18,272 nucleotides of DNA from Methanobacteriota archaeon (GCA_023440975.1 JAEZRD010000109.1:1-18272); one strand, 5' to 3'; shown: positions 7,320 to 15,815, numbered from the stretch's first letter. Notes: generated by a model not told the origin, from the sequence alone. A program made the numbers and translations.

Positions 7320-8051
7320 ATGATGAATTTGCAGTTTATAGAAAAATCTAAAAATGGAATAAATAAAACAATCCAATTTAAGGGTTTTGAAGATTTTATA
7401 TTTTTAGATGAAGAAAAATATGATATGCCTAACTTACCCTTTAAAAATCTTTTTAACAGACTAGATTATGGAATAGATATTTTACTCCCTTATAATAATG
7501 GTGAAGATTTTATAATTATCAATTTATTTGAACGTTGGAAATCTTTTGGAAAAAATTCAAAAGATTTTATAGGTCATTTATTTGGAAAATCTTTTCCAAT
7601 ATTAGAAAAAGTTGGTTCTTTAGATATTATTCGTAATGTTTATAAAACTCATAATCCTGCAAATGTAAAACTATTTTTCAATGATGATAAATTTTTAAAG
7701 TTTAACCTTGATGTTAAATGTATTTATGAGGAAGGTTTCATTTTTTTATTAAGTGAAAATAAAACATTTGATTATTTAATTGATCAACATAATAATAAAC
7801 TTTTCAATAAATATTCTCAAGGTATTTTCTATGTTCGTGATAAAAAAATTCTTAAGAAAAATGATGCTTTTAGAATAATGGAGCAAGAAAATAATTCATT
7901 AAGTCCTTTTATATATAAAGATATTAAATTTGAGAATACGACTAATTTTGAATGGGAACGTATTGAAGAAGAGCTTTTAAATAGAGAAATGATATCATTT
8001 AGTGATGTTTTAATATATATTAATCCTAAAACAAAAAAAAGCATTTTATAA
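7320..8051 (+). CDS. HK2 N-terminal fragment (two PAS-like sensor units)
   Basis: This 243-residue frame encodes the sensor half of HK2: a first unit with YGIDILLPYNNGEDF and FIGHLFGKSFP, and a second beginning FNKYSQGIFYVRDKKI. It ends prematurely with KTKKSIL after the run of eight A, inside the second PAS unit. If made alone it would be a sensor domain without a kinase. The start ATG, or the ATG directly after it, has only a weak AAGGT upstream. Confidence 0.7.
   Translation: MMNLQFIEKSKNGINKTIQFKGFEDFIFLDEEKYDMPNLPFKNLFNRLDYGIDILLPYNNGEDFIIINLFERWKSFGKNSKDFIGHLFGKSFPILEKVGSLDIIRNVYKTHNPANVKLFFNDDKFLKFNLDVKCIYEEGFIFLLSENKTFDYLIDQHNNKLFNKYSQGIFYVRDKKILKKNDAFRIMEQENNSLSPFIYKDIKFENTTNFEWERIEEELLNREMISFSDVLIYINPKTKKSIL
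8033..8040 (+). other. Run of eight A at the HK2 frameshift
   Basis: C-A8-G interrupts HK2. With seven A the gene is open for 620 residues; with eight it stops at 8049-8051. Such runs are prone to DNA slippage (phase variation), transcriptional slippage and sequencing error, and the sequence alone does not decide between them. Confidence 0.75.
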
Positions 8052-8139
8052 TACTTATGTAACTTTAGGTTTATATGAAAATGAGCCTGCTTTATGCTTT
8101 ATTTGTGTTAATATTACTCAAGCTCGTTTAGCTAAAATT

Positions 8140-9183
8140 ATGGCTGATGAATATTTAGAAAATTTAGATAATGTTCAAAAATTAAGCCATTTTGCAGTAT
8201 TAACTAGAACTAGAAAAGAATTCATAGGTTTTAATTCAGAAATTTATAATATTCTTGAGATTCCTGATCCTGAAGAAATTCCAAAAGGAAAAGATATTTT
8301 GGATGATTATGTGCCTGCAGACATTAAAGAAGCTTTCTATTATTTTATTCATAATTCTGATGAAAAAAATAATCGTTTAAGTTTAACTTATCCTATAATT
8401 ACTTATGAAGGACATAATAAGACATTAACAAGTAATGTGTATTTTAAACGTTCTAAAGTGGGTAATCCTGATTTAGATGAGATTATTAGTGTGGTTCAAG
8501 ATATAACAGATTCTGTTAATATTGAAAAAAGTATTAATGATGCTAATGAAGAATTAGAGAAACTATTATATAATAAAGAAATTTTACTTGAAGAAGTTCA
8601 AAATCGTGCAAAGAATAATTTACAAATAATTTTAAATTTAATGAACTTAGATATAGATTATAATAAAAATAATCCAGAATTAGTTATTTCTGATTGTAGA
8701 GATCGTATAAATAGTATTGCTTTAATACATGAGAATGTTTATAAGTCAGAATCTTTTGATAAAGTAAATATTTATGATTTTATAAAAAGTCATGCTACCT
8801 CTATGTTTGCACAGATTAATAATCTTAATATAAAGTTTGATTTAGATGTTGATGAGATAGAGTTGGATATGGATAATGTTGTACCTTTAGGTTTAATTAT
8901 AAATGAATTATTAAGTAATTGTATTAATTATGCATTCCCTAATGGTGAAAAGGGCGAAATTAAAATTGAATTCCATAAAAACTTTGAAGAATATACTCTT
9001 ATTGTCTCAGATAATGGTATTGGGTTACCTTCTGATTTGGATGTGGAGCAATCTTCCACATTAGGTTTAACTATTATTAATCTTTTATCTTCTCAATTAA
9101 ATGGGAAATTAACTGATTTAAAACCGCTTAAAGGTACAAGTATTCAGTTAAAATTTTATGTTAAAGATGGGGGGAGTAATTAA
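8140..9183 (+). CDS. HK2 C-terminal fragment (PAS and HisKA_2-like/ATPase domains, no acceptor His)
   Basis: The 347-residue frame starts at an ATG with no ribosome site and is open 5' of it to the A run, so the ATG is probably not a genuine start. It holds the third PAS unit (FAVLTRTRKEF to VQDITDS), the degenerate EVQNRAKNNLQ box, and a complete-looking ATPase domain (NELLSN, DNGIGLP, TLGLTIIN). Its TAA at 9181-9183 overlaps the HK3 ATG by one base, and GGGGGGAG at 9169-9176, near its end, serves as the HK3 ribosome site. Translation through this region would thus be coupled to HK3. Confidence 0.7.
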   Translation: MADEYLENLDNVQKLSHFAVLTRTRKEFIGFNSEIYNILEIPDPEEIPKGKDILDDYVPADIKEAFYYFIHNSDEKNNRLSLTYPIITYEGHNKTLTSNVYFKRSKVGNPDLDEIISVVQDITDSVNIEKSINDANEELEKLLYNKEILLEEVQNRAKNNLQIILNLMNLDIDYNKNNPELVISDCRDRINSIALIHENVYKSESFDKVNIYDFIKSHATSMFAQINNLNIKFDLDVDEIELDMDNVVPLGLIINELLSNCINYAFPNGEKGEIKIEFHKNFEEYTLIVSDNGIGLPSDLDVEQSSTLGLTIINLLSSQLNGKLTDLKPLKGTSIQLKFYVKDGGSN

Positions 9184-11042
9184 TGATAGAGGTTTATCTT
9201 TACTTTGAAGATTATTCTGATTATTATTCTATGGATACTTATGATGGTGTTCAAGATTTTATTTCATATGATGCTCTTACTTATCCTGTTAATGATGTGT
9301 CTTTTAAAGGTTTATTTAATCAATTAAAATATGGTGTAGATATATTTTATCCTTCTGATGATGGTGAGGATTTTATTTTTAATTATGCTTCTCCTTATAT
9401 TTGGAATTTTGTAGATGTGCCTTGTGATGATTTTGTAGGTCATAAATATGGTGAATTTTGCCAATCATTTGCCTATAATTTAAATATTTTAGATTTAATG
9501 AAAAAAGCATATTATAAAGAAGAGATAATAAATTTTAAAATTGTAACATTTGAAGATGGAAAATTCTCCTATTTGATGAATGAATCTATTTTTCGAGATG
9601 GGGATATGCTAATTTTTACAAGCAAACTTATTTCCGCAGATAAACAAGTAAAAAATAGTTTGGATGCTTTTAAAGAATATTCTCAAGGGTCATTTATTGT
9701 TCAGGATGATAAAATAGTTGATAAAAGTTCTGATTTTGAGTATATGGAACATGATAATGGATTGTTAAGTCCTTTTACTTTTAAAGATATTAAACTCAGT
9801 GGTTTATCTAATTTTGAATCAAAAAAAGTTATAGAACAAATTTTAAAACATGAATTGTTTTCATATAATGGTGAAATTTGTTATCCTAATCTTCAAACAG
9901 GTATAGTAACTTATTATTTAACTTATCTTTCACCAACTTTGTATAATTCTCAACCTGCAGTTTTATTTAATGTTGTAGACATTTCAAATAATAGAAGAGA
10001 AGAATTAAGAGCTCGTAAACTTGAAGAATACCTTAGAATTGTTCAATTGTTAAGTAATTGTGCTATTTTAAGAGTAAGTGGGGATGGAAATGCTCGTTGG
10101 AGTCCTGAAATATTTGATATGTTAGAAATGAATATTGATGAGATAAGTAAATTAGAACATGGACGTAATTTTTATGATGATTATGTAAGTGAAACTACAC
10201 GTGATGATTTTTATGAATGGATAGAAAAAGCTAAACATGATAATTCAATATATAATAGTATAAATAAAATAATAACTGCTAGAGGGAATACTAAATATTT
10301 TTCAGCATATTCTATAGTAAAACATGATGTAAATGATTTTGATTCTACTTATGTAATTAGTTTTGTTCAAGATATAACCAATATTTATGTTCATGAATTA
10401 GAGTTAAAAGAAAAAAATAAAGAATTAGGTTTGTTATTGGAAGAAAAGGAAATGCTTCTTAAAGAAGTTCATCATCGTGTTAAAAACAATCTGCAAGTAA
10501 TATTAAGTTTCCTTAATCTTGATTTGTATTATAATAAAGATAATCCTAATGACACAATTTATAATACTAGAGATCGTATACAATCAATGGCTTTAATGTA
10601 TGAAACAACTTATACTTCAGAAAAAGTGGATGTTACTAATTTAAATGATTTTATTGAAGAGTTATCTCACAGGTTAATTCAAGTTTATAGTGGAGGTAAT
10701 ATAAAATTAAATTTAGATGTAATTGATGAAGAGATAAGTATTGATATTATAATTCCATTAGGTTTAATTATAAATGAATTATTACTTAATTCAATAAAGT
10801 ATGCTTTTCCAAGTAATCAATCTGGTGAAATTACTATTAAACTGACAGAAGAAGGGGAAAATTTAGTATTAGTAATGAGTGATAATGGTGTTGGTCTTCC
10901 AAAAGATTTAAATGTTAATACGGCTGATAGTTTAGGTTTAAAGATTATTCAAACATTAACTAATCAATTAGAAGGGAATTTAACAAATTTAAAACCTGAA
11001 AAAGGGTCGTCTATTGAAATTAGTTTTCCGAAAAAGATTTAA
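9183..11042 (+). CDS. HK3: soluble multi-PAS HisKA_2 sensor histidine kinase
   Basis: This 619-residue cytosolic kinase has the family layout: first PAS-like unit at about 35-150 (YGVDIFYPSDDGEDF at 50-64), second at about 160-280 (FKEYSQGSFIVQDDKI), third at about 285-405 (WSPEIFDMLEM to FVQDITN). A helical linker rich in Glu and Lys leads into the HisKA_2 box KEVHHRVKNNLQ with H430 and H431, and the ATPase domain has N-box N531 and DNGVGLP at D567. All key residues are present, so it should be active. The ATG overlaps the HK2 stop (TAATG) and has a strong GGGGGGAG site. HK4 follows after 19 bases. There is no membrane span or receiver domain, and the input ligand is unknown. Confidence 0.92.
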   Translation: MIEVYLYFEDYSDYYSMDTYDGVQDFISYDALTYPVNDVSFKGLFNQLKYGVDIFYPSDDGEDFIFNYASPYIWNFVDVPCDDFVGHKYGEFCQSFAYNLNILDLMKKAYYKEEIINFKIVTFEDGKFSYLMNESIFRDGDMLIFTSKLISADKQVKNSLDAFKEYSQGSFIVQDDKIVDKSSDFEYMEHDNGLLSPFTFKDIKLSGLSNFESKKVIEQILKHELFSYNGEICYPNLQTGIVTYYLTYLSPTLYNSQPAVLFNVVDISNNRREELRARKLEEYLRIVQLLSNCAILRVSGDGNARWSPEIFDMLEMNIDEISKLEHGRNFYDDYVSETTRDDFYEWIEKAKHDNSIYNSINKIITARGNTKYFSAYSIVKHDVNDFDSTYVISFVQDITNIYVHELELKEKNKELGLLLEEKEMLLKEVHHRVKNNLQVILSFLNLDLYYNKDNPNDTIYNTRDRIQSMALMYETTYTSEKVDVTNLNDFIEELSHRLIQVYSGGNIKLNLDVIDEEISIDIIIPLGLIINELLLNSIKYAFPSNQSGEITIKLTEEGENLVLVMSDNGVGLPKDLNVNTADSLGLKIIQTLTNQLEGNLTNLKPEKGSSIEISFPKKI

Positions 11043-11061
11043 GAATATTTTTAGTGATTAA

Positions 11062-12921
11062 ATGATAAATGTAAAATTTGTAAAAAAAGAGGAAAATGGG
11101 AATGAAGAATATTCATTTACTTTCCCTATGAGAGAAATCCATAAATCTTCAGAAAGAAAGCTGTCAGTGCCACTTTTTCCTTTTAAAAAATTAATAAATG
11201 AATTGGATATTTCAATTGAAGTTTTAGCGCCTTATAATTATGGTGAAGATTTTGTATTCTTACATTTTTCAGATATATGGTCATTAAATAATATATATTC
11301 ACATAATATCACAGCTCAAAGATTAGGAAGTGCGTTACCTCATTTAAAACAGTCAGTGTTTTTTGATTTTCTTCAAGACGCTTATAAGAATAATAAAAAA
11401 ACTAATTTAACTACTTTTGTTTATTATGGGAATAAATTGATTTTAAAATTGAACCAAACTGTTTTTTATGAAAATGGTTTAATTTTCATTGTGAATGAAG
11501 TTTTAAATGATGCTTTTGATAAAAAATCAGAGATTAATGTTTTTAATAAATATTCCAAAGGAATTTTCAGAGTTAAAGATAAAAAAATAATTTATAAAAA
11601 TCATAAAACTAAAGAGTTTGTTGAAAAATATCAATTATTAAATATAGACTTTAAAGATTTGCAAGTTAAGAATATAAGTCATGAAAAATTTGAGGAAATC
11701 ACTGATAAATTACAGAAAAAAGAATTGGATTCTTATGAAGATGAATTAATATTTACCCATCCTTTTACATTTGAAAAATATTATTTCACATTGTATATGG
11801 TACCTGCTAATATAAATGGTGAAGATATCGTAGATTGTACTGTTGTAGATGTAACTGATATTCGTAATGTAGAACAAGATGCTGAAGATTATGCTAGAAA
11901 TTTGGAAAATGTCCAAAAAATTTGTCAATTTGCAATAAATTATGGTTCTTTAAATAATTTAACTGGTTGGAGTAATGAAATTTATGAAATTTTAGAGATC
12001 CCTCCTAAAATTAGAGCTAAATACCCTAAATCAAATGTTTTATTTGAATTTGTTTATGAAAAAGAAAAAGAACTTTATTTAAATTTTTTATCAAATCCTG
12101 AAAAGTACAATTATATATTAGATCATGAATTTGAGGTTAATACATTTAAAAACAATAAGAAATATTTAAGTTATCATCTTATCTATCGTAGAAATTATGA
12201 AAATGAGGAAAAATCTCAATTAACATCTATAGTTCAAGATATTACTAGATTAAATAAGTTTCAAGAAGAGTTAAAAGATTATAATGAGGAATTAAGTCAA
12301 ATTTTGAAGGATAAAGAAGTTTTACTTAATGAAGTGCATTTTAGGGTTAAGAATAATTTGCAAATTATTTTAAGTTTATTAAATCTAGATATGAGGTATA
12401 ATAAGAATAATCCAAGTATTACACTTGCTAATACTGACGGTTATATTCAAAGTTTAGCATTTATGCATGAGAAAACTTATCAATCTGATAGTTTGGAGGG
12501 GGCTAATGTTAAAGATTATATTGAAGATTTAACTGAAAGTATTTTAAAAAATTCAGAGGTTAATGTTAATTTAAGTACTGATGTTGAGAATATAGAATTG
12601 AGTAATGAAATAATTGTTCCTTTGGGTTTAATCATTAATGAATTAGTTGATAATTCTTTAGAATATGCTTTCCCTGAGGGTGAAGGAAATTTAAGTATAA
12701 ATCTTAAATCTGTTGATGATATGATTGAATTGAATATTAAAGATGATGGTGTTGGTTTATCTGATTCAACTAAATTTTCAGATTTAACTACATTAGGTTT
12801 TACTATTGTACAAACTTTAACTTCTCAAATTGGGGGTAAAGTAGAATTACTACCTTCTGATAAGGGTGTGAATATTTTATTAAAATTTAGTAAAGATGGG
12901 GGTAAGCATTATGGCATCTAA
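11062..12921 (+). CDS. HK4: soluble multi-PAS HisKA_2 kinase with altered acceptor motif
   Basis: The 619-residue protein shares the layout of its neighbours: first sensor unit (ISIEVLAPYNYGEDF), second (FNKYSKGIFRVKDKKI), third (GWSNEIYEILEIP to IVQDITR), HisKA_2 box and ATPase domain. In the box the usual HHRVKN is HFRVKN: H426 is kept but the next position, the likely acceptor in the wider HWE/HisKA_2 group, is F427 (CAT GCAT-TTT context at 12337-12342). N-box N526 is present, and the G1 motif is DDGVGL with D561. The kinase may be weak, use H426, or be inactive. The start ATG follows TTAGTGATT. The gene ends 11 bases inside HK5 if HK5 starts at 12911. Confidence 0.9.
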   Translation: MINVKFVKKEENGNEEYSFTFPMREIHKSSERKLSVPLFPFKKLINELDISIEVLAPYNYGEDFVFLHFSDIWSLNNIYSHNITAQRLGSALPHLKQSVFFDFLQDAYKNNKKTNLTTFVYYGNKLILKLNQTVFYENGLIFIVNEVLNDAFDKKSEINVFNKYSKGIFRVKDKKIIYKNHKTKEFVEKYQLLNIDFKDLQVKNISHEKFEEITDKLQKKELDSYEDELIFTHPFTFEKYYFTLYMVPANINGEDIVDCTVVDVTDIRNVEQDAEDYARNLENVQKICQFAINYGSLNNLTGWSNEIYEILEIPPKIRAKYPKSNVLFEFVYEKEKELYLNFLSNPEKYNYILDHEFEVNTFKNNKKYLSYHLIYRRNYENEEKSQLTSIVQDITRLNKFQEELKDYNEELSQILKDKEVLLNEVHFRVKNNLQIILSLLNLDMRYNKNNPSITLANTDGYIQSLAFMHEKTYQSDSLEGANVKDYIEDLTESILKNSEVNVNLSTDVENIELSNEIIVPLGLIINELVDNSLEYAFPEGEGNLSINLKSVDDMIELNIKDDGVGLSDSTKFSDLTTLGFTIVQTLTSQIGGKVELLPSDKGVNILLKFSKDGGKHYGI

Positions 12922-14770
12922 AGGATCTTATAAATTCATGTTTTTAGAGAGAGGTAAATTGGACTCTTTTAAATTATTGTGTTTTGATAATTTTCAGGAT
13001 TTATTCGCTAAATCTGATGAGGTTTATGATGTGCCTGATGTTAAATTTTTAAGTTTAATTAAATATTCAGATTATAATGTTGACATTTACAAGCCTTTTA
13101 ATGATTTTGAAGACTTATTAACTGTTTATATATCTCCTAAAAATTGGGCGAGTAAAGAAAAAGGTAAGGATACAAGTCATTTTAAAGGTAGATTATTTTC
13201 TAAAATATTACCTTTACATGCGAAATTAGGAGTACTTGAAATTTTTAAAAGAGTTTATCAAACTAATATTCCTTCTTTCACTAAGATAAGTATTTTGGAT
13301 AATGATGATAATTTAGTTTTTACTTATGAATCTAAAATAATTAGATATCAAGATTATATTCTTGTTATATCATGTAATGAAGCTGATAATGAATTTAGAA
13401 GTGGAGGGGTTCCTCAAATTTTTAATCCATATGAATTAGCTATTGCTGTTATTCAAAATGAGGAATTGGTTTCTAAAAATGAGCAATTTTTATATTTAGA
13501 AAAGAAATATTCTGATATTTCATATAAGTTTGAGGATATAAGATTTAAAGGATTGGATCATGAGCATTGGTTAGATATTTATAATAAAATGGTTAATGGG
13601 GATTTATTATCTTATAATGGTGAGTTGGAGGTGCATACTCATTTAGATAAGGATTGTTATTTTTTAGCTTATGTTAGTCCTGAAATTTATCTGGGTAAAC
13701 CTGCTGTTAAGTTTTATTTGACTGATGTTACTCGTATTCGTTTAGCTGAAGAGAAATCTGAATTATTAAAGAAGAATTTGCATATTGCTCAGAAATTGAA
13801 TAAATTTGCATTGTTGGAGTTAGATAATAATTCTTTGAATTGGGATTCTCAGATTTATGATATTTTGGAGTTAAATAATGAAGAGATTGAGAGAATTCCA
13901 CAGGGTCATAATATTTTAGATGATTATACTGCTGAAAATGATTTTGTTAAGTTTCATAAGTGGTTTGATGATAAAGATGGTAGTATTTATGAGAATAGGG
14001 TTGAAATAACTACTGCTCGGGGTAATACTAAGTATTTAAGTATTTATTCTATGTTTACTGATGATAATTTAGATGATAATTCTGGTATTATAAGTTATAT
14101 TCAGGATATTACGGATGTTGTTGAATTGCAGAAGGAATTAATTTCTGTTCAATCTGATATTTTAAGTGGTATTGATGAGGAGGAAATTTTACTTAAGGAA
14201 ATTCATCATAGGGTTAAGAATAATTTGCAAATTATTATTAGTCTTTTAAATATTGATTATTATTATAATAAGAATGATTCTGAAACTATAGTTAAAAATA
14301 CAATGAATCGTATTGATTCTATGGCTTTAATGCATGAGAAAACTTATCAGTCTGATAGTTTAGATGGGGCTAATGTAAAAGATTATATTGAGTCTCAAGC
14401 ATCTTCTATTATTGATTTGTATGGTGCAAGTAATATTGATTTAATTACAGATATTGATGATGTGGAATTAAGTATGGATATTATTATTCCATTGGGTTTA
14501 ATGATTAATGAGTTGATTTTAAACACTATTAAATATGCATTTCCTAATGGTAAAGGTCATTTAAGTATTAGACTTAAATCAAAATTGGAAAATATGATTT
14601 TAATAGTGTCTGATGATGGTGTGGGTTTGCCTGATAATTTTGATATTCATTCTGCTAACAGTTTGGGTATGACTATTATTCAATCTCTTACTCAGCAAAT
14701 TGATGGGGAATTGGTTAATCTTAAACCAGATAAAGGTACTAGTATTCGGATTAAATTTCCAATAGTTTAA
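12911..14770 (+). CDS. HK5: soluble multi-PAS HisKA_2 sensor histidine kinase
   Basis: A frame opens at ATG 12896, but I prefer ATG 12911: GGGGGTAA at 12898-12905 is well placed before it, as in HK3, and it gives 619 residues, equal to HK3 and HK4. The first sensor unit is the most divergent (YNVDIYKPFNDFEDLL). The second begins FNPYELAIAVIQNEELV, and the third has NWDSQIYDILEL and ends YIQDITD. The HisKA_2 box KEIHHRVKNNLQ carries H432 and H433; the ATPase domain has N533 and DDGVGLP at D568. All catalytic features are present. It is the last kinase of the array, and ZR4 begins 64 bases further on, probably in the same transcript. Confidence 0.92.
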   Translation: MASKGSYKFMFLERGKLDSFKLLCFDNFQDLFAKSDEVYDVPDVKFLSLIKYSDYNVDIYKPFNDFEDLLTVYISPKNWASKEKGKDTSHFKGRLFSKILPLHAKLGVLEIFKRVYQTNIPSFTKISILDNDDNLVFTYESKIIRYQDYILVISCNEADNEFRSGGVPQIFNPYELAIAVIQNEELVSKNEQFLYLEKKYSDISYKFEDIRFKGLDHEHWLDIYNKMVNGDLLSYNGELEVHTHLDKDCYFLAYVSPEIYLGKPAVKFYLTDVTRIRLAEEKSELLKKNLHIAQKLNKFALLELDNNSLNWDSQIYDILELNNEEIERIPQGHNILDDYTAENDFVKFHKWFDDKDGSIYENRVEITTARGNTKYLSIYSMFTDDNLDDNSGIISYIQDITDVVELQKELISVQSDILSGIDEEEILLKEIHHRVKNNLQIIISLLNIDYYYNKNDSETIVKNTMNRIDSMALMHEKTYQSDSLDGANVKDYIESQASSIIDLYGASNIDLITDIDDVELSMDIIIPLGLMINELILNTIKYAFPNGKGHLSIRLKSKLENMILIVSDDGVGLPDNFDIHSANSLGMTIIQSLTQQIDGELVNLKPDKGTSIRIKFPIV

Positions 14771-14834
14771 ATATTATAATGTTAATATTAATTTTACTTA
14801 AAATTTTTAATATAAATTTAAGGGGTGATTATTG

Positions 14835-15815
14835 ATGAAATGTCCTAAATGTGGTTTAGAAGTTTCAAATGATGCTGATTATTGTAATCGTTGTGGTGAA
14901 CCTTTAAATAACCCAGTTGTTTCTAATCGTAGACATATTTCTGAAGGTGAACATTCAAAGGATAAAACTGGTGAAGAAAAAGTTGATAATCGGGGTTTAT
15001 ACTTAGTTGTTGGTTTAGGTTTAATTATTGTTTTGTTGTTAGGTGTAGGTGCTGCTTTATCCCTTAATCAGCCTGCTAATAATGGTACGAATAATACAAC
15101 AGTTGATCCGAATGATAATGGGTTTTTGCATTATATGGGTTTAAATACTACTGGAAATCCATCAAGTATGAATAATCTTGATTCAAATAGTTCTGAGGTT
15201 AATACTAATCCTGTTACTGTAACTAACAATAGTACAAATAATAATTCAAGTAGTGATTTATTGAATAATGTTAGTAATGGATTAACTGGAGATAATAATT
15301 CTAGTGTATCTGATAATGGTAATTCATTATTTAATAGTTTTTTTAATAATGGGGTTTCTACAGGTACTAAAAATCAATTAGAGAATAATTTATCTGGGGA
15401 TTCTAATTTAAAATCAAGTGTTAGTGATAGTGTTCCTGAGTTGGAAATTGATGATTTGTCTCAAATTGTAAGTGAAGAGCCTACAGGTTTTAGTGAAATA
15501 ACTTATAATAATGAGACTATTAGTAGTGATGATGCGTTATATGCTCTTGCGAATAATGTAGAAAGTGAAAGTAATAATCTTCCTTTTGAATCAGTTTCTG
15601 ATGAAAGTTTAGGGGATAATGTTATTAGTAGTAGTCAGTATAAAGATTTAGCTGCTAATGTTACTAATTATGTTGATGAGAATGGGGATATTCCAAGTAC
15701 TGTTTCATTAGATAATGGTAATATTACTTTGACTAAGGGTGAAGTTATTAAACTTTTTAGTTATGTGATTAATAATAATTATCCTGATGAAGTTAACTTG
15801 GATGATATTAAATAA
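14835..15815 (+). CDS. ZR4: zinc-ribbon membrane protein with Asn/Ser-rich spacer and pseudomurein-binding-like C-terminus
   Basis: This 326-residue protein has a cytoplasmic zinc ribbon (CPKC at 3-6, CNRC at 17-20), a charged linker, one membrane span at about 55-77, and a long exterior spacer of Asn, Ser, Thr and Gly with many NXS/T sequons (about 80-200). The last 63 residues (YKDLAANVTNYVDENGDIP, then VSL, NGNITL, EVIKLFSYVI) follow the pattern of the pseudomurein-binding repeat (PF09373) known from methanogen wall hydrolases and surface proteins. The stretch before it (EITYNNETISSDDALYALAN) may be a degenerate copy. A protein linking cytoplasm, membrane and cell wall is inferred. The frame reaches TTG 14832, but ATG 14835, three bases on, suits GGGGTGATT at 14822-14830 and matches the MKCPKCG start of ZR3. 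Confidence 0.82.
   Translation: MKCPKCGLEVSNDADYCNRCGEPLNNPVVSNRRHISEGEHSKDKTGEEKVDNRGLYLVVGLGLIIVLLLGVGAALSLNQPANNGTNNTTVDPNDNGFLHYMGLNTTGNPSSMNNLDSNSSEVNTNPVTVTNNSTNNNSSSDLLNNVSNGLTGDNNSSVSDNGNSLFNSFFNNGVSTGTKNQLENNLSGDSNLKSSVSDSVPELEIDDLSQIVSEEPTGFSEITYNNETISSDDALYALANNVESESNNLPFESVSDESLGDNVISSSQYKDLAANVTNYVDENGDIPSTVSLDNGNITLTKGEVIKLFSYVINNNYPDEVNLDDIK

Larger units (their letters stand above)
7320..9183 (+). pseudogene. HK2: multi-PAS HisKA_2 kinase gene split by a +1 frameshift
   Basis: Two adjacent frames join into one kinase of 620 residues if one A is removed from the run of eight A at 8033-8040. The three nearby paralogues have 619 residues each. After the correction the sequence reads PKTKKAFYNTYVTL and on through a complete PAS domain, and the second frame is open right back to the A run. 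The joined protein has three PAS units (about 40-150, 160-275, 285-405), a HisKA_2-like helix region and an ATPase domain with N-box N528 and DNGIGLP at D564. The phosphoacceptor motif is changed from EIHHRVKN to EVQNRAKN: both histidines are gone (Q427, N428 in joined numbering). Loss of both frame and acceptor site suggests decay, but the ATP site is intact, so a pseudokinase rescued by slippage, or a sequencing error in the A run, cannot be excluded. Confidence 0.8.

Noticed and set aside
7829..8044. Minus-strand 71-codon frame opposite the HK2 N-terminal fragment
   Set aside because: It is a shadow of the kinase coding strand without a start signal or recognisable motif.
11746..11928. Minus-strand 60-codon frame opposite HK4
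   Set aside because: It is a low-complexity Ile/Tyr/Ser shadow of the HK4 PAS region.
12896..12911. ATG at 12896 as the HK5 start
   Set aside because: The ATG at 12911 has a well-spaced GGGGGTAA site and gives the same length as the paralogues; the earlier ATG overlaps that ribosome site.
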